From NCBI RefSeq assembly GCF_015477775.1, contig NZ_JADLQO010000008.1, positions 248,001 through 312,000 of the forward strand: 64,000 nucleotides of DNA. Reading direction: 5' to 3'. The notes beneath the pieces were generated by a model, which saw only the letters and a list, made by a program, of their open reading frames with translations, had not been told where the DNA came from and did no database searches. Shown here piece after piece: positions 60,625 through 64,000 of this stretch (the stretch's first letter is position 1; every line of letters starts with the position of its first letter). Both the position numbers and the translations under genes were made by a program. The stretch comes from Nocardia abscessus (GTDB lineage Bacteria > Actinomycetota > Actinomycetes > Mycobacteriales > Mycobacteriaceae).

Positions 60625-61818
60625 TCAGATCTCGCAGCGCAAGAGGGCGTCGCGCAGGTTGCGGCTGCGCACGTCGTCGAGGACCGCGAGGCCGAGCCGG
60701 TTCATCGTGTAACCGAAACCCAGACCCGTTGCGGGGTCGGCGAAGCCGAACGAGCCGCCGAGTCCCGTGGTGCCGTACGCGCGTTTGTCCGAGCCGAAGC
60801 GGAACGAGCCGCGCGACTTGCGGAAGCCCAGGTGGTAGCGGCTCCTGGTGTGCAGCACCAGGTCGTCGGCGGGGACGTCGTCGGCGGTCTCGGCCGCAGC
60901 GAGCCGGTCCAGCAGCGCGTCATCGATCGGCAGCGCGCCGGTGCGCCCGGCGGCCGCGCCGTAGACCTTGGCCAGCGCGCGGGCGTTGCCCACCCCGTTG
61001 GATCCCGGCAGTTCCACTTCGAGGAACTCGCGGCGGGTCGCCCGCGCAGGCGCTCCGCAGCGCGGGTTGGTCAGTGCCGCGTAGGACAACCCCCGTTTGG
61101 CGTAGATCTCGGCGCCGATGCGCAGGGGGAGATCGCGCTCGTAGCGCAGCACGTCCGCGCCGCGTGTCGCCGACATGGTGGCGATGCGGTCCATGCTCTG
61201 CTCGGCGGGCAGACCGATGAAGAAATCCGCACCGAGCGGTCCGGCGATGTCTTCGGCGAAGATCCGCCCGAGCGTGCGGCCGTTCGGATCGACTCGGCGC
61301 AGCAGTTCGCCTTGATACAGGCCCAGGGTGATCGCGTGATAGCCGTGCCTGGTGCCGGGACGCCAGGCGGGTTTCTGCTCGGCGAGAATGCGCGCGAGGC
61401 CGTCCAGGTCGGCGATCTGCGACAGGCGCACGGTCTCGCCGAGGCCGGACAACCCCGCCTGGTGGTCGATCAGCTGGCGCACGGTGACCGTGTCCTTGCC
61501 GTGCGCGGCGAACTCCGGCCAGTACTTCGCCACCGGCTGCTCGTAGTCGAGCAGTCCCTTGGCGACCACGGCGGCGACGGTGAACGCCGCCATGCCCTTG
61601 GTGGAGGAGAACACCGGCACGATCGTGTTTTGCTCCCACGGCAGCGTGCGCTTGCGATCACGGAAGCCGGCCCACAGATCCACGACCGGGCGCTCGCCCG
61701 CGTAGACCGCTACGGCGGCGCCGATTTCCCCGTGGCGCTCGAAGTTGCGGCGGAAGGCGTCGGCGACCGGTCCGAAACCGGACGCGACGTCACCGTGAAC
61801 AGTGGGCTTTTCACTCAT
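60625..61818 (-). CDS. Serine hydrolase, class C beta-lactamase fold
   Basis: A 397-residue protein. The nucleophile motif SSTK is at 71-74, the Tyr motif GYHA near 165, and a late GTTGLGGSFGFADP replaces KTG. No signal peptide, so an esterase or lactamase-like hydrolase acting in the cytoplasm is likelier than antibiotic resistance (inference). ATG 61818 begins MSEKPTVHGDVASGFGPVADAF. It is divergent from a second, unrelated-looking member of the same fold, 42 bases apart. Confidence 0.87.
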   Translation of the reverse strand: MSEKPTVHGDVASGFGPVADAFRRNFERHGEIGAAVAVYAGERPVVDLWAGFRDRKRTLPWEQNTIVPVFSSTKGMAAFTVAAVVAKGLLDYEQPVAKYWPEFAAHGKDTVTVRQLIDHQAGLSGLGETVRLSQIADLDGLARILAEQKPAWRPGTRHGYHAITLGLYQGELLRRVDPNGRTLGRIFAEDIAGPLGADFFIGLPAEQSMDRIATMSATRGADVLRYERDLPLRIGAEIYAKRGLSYAALTNPRCGAPARATRREFLEVELPGSNGVGNARALAKVYGAAAGRTGALPIDDALLDRLAAAETADDVPADDLVLHTRSRYHLGFRKSRGSFRFGSDKRAYGTTGLGGSFGFADPATGLGFGYTMNRLGLAVLDDVRSRNLRDALLRCEI

Positions 61819-61860
61819 GGTGAGTCGATGGTAGTCACGCGGTTCTCGTAGGCTCGCAGG

Positions 61861-62694
61861 GTGCGTTCACTCGAGCAGATTCGGGAATGGCCGGTACGGC
61901 ACGCGGCGTCCGCGGTGGTCACCGCCGACGGTGATACCGCGAGCGAAGGTTCTGTCGAGCGGGTGTTCCCGCTCGCGTCGGTGACCAAGCCGCTGGTGGC
62001 CTACGCCGTGCTGGTAGCGGTGGAGGAGGGCGCGGTCGAACTCGACCAGCCCGCGGGCCCGCCCGGCGCGACGGTGCGCCATCTGCTGGCGCACACCTCC
62101 GGGCTCGCCTTCGACACCACCGACGTGCAGGCGCGGCCCGGCGCCAAGCGGATCTACTCCAGCGCGGGCTTCGAGGTGCTCGCCGCGTTCGTCGCCGAGC
62201 AGACCGGGATCGCGTTCGACGAGTACCTGCGCGACGCGGTGTTCCGGCCGCTGGGCATGACGGATTCGGTGCTGGCCGGCCCGGCCGGGCACGCGGGACG
62301 CTCCAGCGCGGCGGATCTCGCCCGCTTCGCCGCCGAATTGCTGCATCCGCGGTTGATCTCGGCGCAAACGCACGCGGAGGCCACGTCGGTGCAGTTCCCC
62401 GGCGTGAACGGCGTGCTGCCCGGCTATGGTTCGCAGCGTCCCAACGACTGGGGGCTGGGCTTCGAGATCCGCGGCAGTAAAACGCCGCACTGGACCGGTG
62501 GCACGAATTCGCCACAAACCTATGGACATTTCGGCCAATCCGGGACATTTTTATGGGTTGACCCGAAAGCGGGGTTGGCGTGTCTCGCCCTGAGCGACGA
62601 GAATTTCGGCGACTGGGCGCGCGCGGCCTGGCCACCACTGAGCGATGCCGTTATCGCGGAGGTGACCGCCACGCGCAACACGGTTGCGAAGTAA
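61861..62694 (+). CDS. Serine hydrolase, beta-lactamase/DD-peptidase fold
   Basis: A 277-residue, shorter serine hydrolase: SVTK at 40-43, YSS near 99, and HFGQSGTF in the KTG position. No signal peptide. GTG 61861 starts MRSLEQIREWPVRHAASAVV. The adjacent divergent gene at 60625 encodes the same fold with low similarity, so the pair shares a 42-base promoter zone. Confidence 0.85.
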   Translation: MRSLEQIREWPVRHAASAVVTADGDTASEGSVERVFPLASVTKPLVAYAVLVAVEEGAVELDQPAGPPGATVRHLLAHTSGLAFDTTDVQARPGAKRIYSSAGFEVLAAFVAEQTGIAFDEYLRDAVFRPLGMTDSVLAGPAGHAGRSSAADLARFAAELLHPRLISAQTHAEATSVQFPGVNGVLPGYGSQRPNDWGLGFEIRGSKTPHWTGGTNSPQTYGHFGQSGTFLWVDPKAGLACLALSDENFGDWARAAWPPLSDAVIAEVTATRNTVAK

Positions 62695-62789
62695 CACGTG
62701 TAACTTCGGGCACTCCAGTACACTCGGGCAACGCCAGTTCGACGAATCGTTGGGGAAGACGTTCCTCGTCGAAGCTGGAGGTGTTGGTG

Positions 62790-63323
62790 GTGCGCGCATC
62801 GAGTCAGTTCGCGGACGCGACGGCGGGTGTGGTCTACATCCACTCGTCGCCTGCCGCGCTGTGCCCGCATGTCGAATGGGCACTCACCTCGGCCCTGAGC
62901 GCCCCGGCGAAGCTGCGCTGGACCGCCCAGCCGGCCGACGGCCAATTGCGCGCCACCAGTGAGTGGATCGGCCCCGTGGGTACCGCCTCGAAGATCGCCC
63001 AATCGTTGCGCTCCTGGCCGGTTCTGCGCTTCGAGGTGACCGAGGACCCCAGCGACGGCGTGGACGGCGAGCGCTACAGCTTCGTCCCCGGACTCGGTCT
63101 GTGGCACGGCTCCACGAGCGCCAACGGCGACGTCATGATCGGCGAGATGCGCCTGCGCGCCATGCTCCAGGCCACCCGCGAACTCGGCAAGTACTCCGCC
63201 TACGACCTAGCCGCCGAACTCGACCGCGCCCTGGGCACCCCCTGGGACGAAGACCTCGAAATCTACCGCTACGGAACCGATTCCGGCGCCGAGGTCACCT
63301 GGCTGCGCCGGGACGTGGGGTAG
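62790..63323 (+). CDS. DUF3145 family protein
   Basis: A 177-residue protein, near full family length: VRASSQFADATAGVVYIHSSPAALCPHVEWAL, then LRFEVTEDPSDGVDGERYSFVPGLGLWHGSTSANGDVMIGEMRLRAML and ELDRALGTPWDEDLEIYRYG. DUF3145 is conserved in actinobacteria; its role is unknown. GGAGG lies eight bases before GTG 62790, which matches the family start MRAS; the longer frame from 62580 has no support. Confidence 0.88.
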   Translation: MRASSQFADATAGVVYIHSSPAALCPHVEWALTSALSAPAKLRWTAQPADGQLRATSEWIGPVGTASKIAQSLRSWPVLRFEVTEDPSDGVDGERYSFVPGLGLWHGSTSANGDVMIGEMRLRAMLQATRELGKYSAYDLAAELDRALGTPWDEDLEIYRYGTDSGAEVTWLRRDVG

Positions 63324-63467
63324 GTCGCGCCGCTCCGGTTTCGACAGCCACCGGGATCGACGGCTGCCGACCTTCGCCCCATGGGCGGTAAGGTCGGGGC
63401 CATCCGATCCGAGCCGCGCAAGGACATCGCCACCGCTCCCCGCTGCGGAGGCGGGCCTCGCCCGAAT

Positions 63468-64000
63468 TCAGTGCGTCGTGATGCCGACCCGGTCGCACAG
63501 ATTCCGAACGTCGTCGCGCATTCCCGATGGTGGGCGCCGGAGCAGAGCGTGCAGCATGTCGCGGGCGTAGCCGTTGTATTTGATGGTTTCGGGTGCCGTG
63601 CGCTCCGACTCGTCCAGCAGCGCAAGGGCGGCAGCGAACTCGTCGCGCTGGTAATGAGCGCGGGCCACCTCGATGAAGTGGCGGCTGCGGCGTGGCACCG
63701 AAGCTATCTGTCCGGCGTCGAGCGACCGCGCTGCGCGTAGCCCTTCGCCCGCTCGACGGAGTTCTACCCCGAGAGTCGTCGCATGTGCCTGCATAACTGG
63801 CAGCGAGAACGACGTATGGACATGCCGGTAGGTCGGCCCGAGCCGCTCGGCGATCCGGTTAGCGGACTCCCAGTACGCCCAAGCTTCGCCGTATCGGCCA
63901 CGGCGGGCGTGTACGTAGGCGATCTCGGCTTGTAAGGCCCCAGTTATGCCGTGCCAGTCTTCGGAGGTTTCGTCCCGGTCGAGGTAAGGTGCGAGCTGCG
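63468..64000 (-). CDS. XRE/TPR-type regulator, C-terminal part (runs off window)
   Basis: At least 176 C-terminal residues, open to the window end. Helical TPR-like repeats are visible: QAEIAYVHARRGRYGEAWAYWESANRIAERLG, then RHFIEVARAHYQRDEFAAALALLDESERTAPE. The end TIKYNGYARDMLHALLRR is a signature of actinobacterial XRE regulators with a TPR sensor domain. The helix-turn-helix would lie upstream on the minus strand. It belongs to the same broad class as the regulator at 9176. Confidence 0.75.
   Translation of the reverse strand, partial: QLAPYLDRDETSEDWHGITGALQAEIAYVHARRGRYGEAWAYWESANRIAERLGPTYRHVHTSFSLPVMQAHATTLGVELRRAGEGLRAARSLDAGQIASVPRRSRHFIEVARAHYQRDEFAAALALLDESERTAPETIKYNGYARDMLHALLRRPPSGMRDDVRNLCDRVGITTH

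Noticed and set aside
60625..61818. Antibiotic-resistance beta-lactamase
   Set aside because: No signal peptide and no KTG box; an esterase-type relative is likelier.

Overview
This window comes from the chromosome of a high-GC, mycolic-acid-type actinobacterium, most likely Nocardia or a close relative. The pointers are an EphD-type hydrolase/SDR fusion, a CYP125 steroid P450, a DesA3-like desaturase, an MMPL transporter, an NDMA-type alcohol dehydrogenase, DUF5994, DUF3145 and DUF4254 proteins, and a SigF/RsbW pair. No rRNA, insertion sequence, CRISPR array or phage module was seen. The genus is an inference from gene content.

Layout. 0-4.4 kb: ephD-like fusion (cut by the window edge), a His/Cys-rich membrane protein, a quinone oxidoreductase and a Ddn-like reductase. 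4.4-6.8 kb: a CAT-anticodon tRNA followed by a lower-confidence patch with a VanZ-like protein, a DUF3237 gene broken by an in-frame stop, and an orphan. 6.8-12 kb: an aldehyde dehydrogenase, an XRE/TPR regulator facing two overlapping small genes, and a membrane protein/lipoprotein pair. 12.3-21.6 kb: an apparent regulon. A two-component system sits between an esterase-ABC-ABC exporter operon on one side and a DUF6220/multicopper oxidase operon on the other; both outer operons start from homologous ~110-bp upstream regions in mirror orientation. 21.9-31.8 kb: regulator/target pairs, including TetR with a PhlG-like hydrolase, TetR with a desaturase, and a GlxA-type regulator, plus a protease-nuclease fusion and two DUF5994 paralogues.

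31.9-38.1 kb: DUF4254, RsbW-like anti-sigma factor and SigF, then a MarR/MMPL pair with a clear operator, and two genes (CsbD and an exported protein) with SigF-like promoters. 38.3-43 kb: methionine sulfhydrylase with an OsmC protein, an AI-2E family transporter and an SDR/DUF2867 protein. 43-50 kb: an exported protein, TerD and VWA proteins, an inverted pair of small membrane paralogues, and a tandem pair of DUF1254 lipoproteins. 50-64 kb: CYP125 with a TetR, a TerD-to-HNH multidomain protein, a fused aminodeoxychorismate synthase, a kinase-fold phosphotransferase, an NDMA-type alcohol dehydrogenase behind two KstR-like boxes, two divergent serine hydrolases, DUF3145 and a truncated TPR regulator.

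The strongest leads are the mirror-image regulon around the two-component system (12.3-21.6 kb), the TerD/DUF2510/zinc-ribbon/TerB-like/HNH protein (52.3-54.3 kb) with other Ter-type proteins 8-10 kb away, and the trypsin-NUC1 fusion (24.3-26.2 kb). All similarity statements rest on motif recognition by eye; no search was run.
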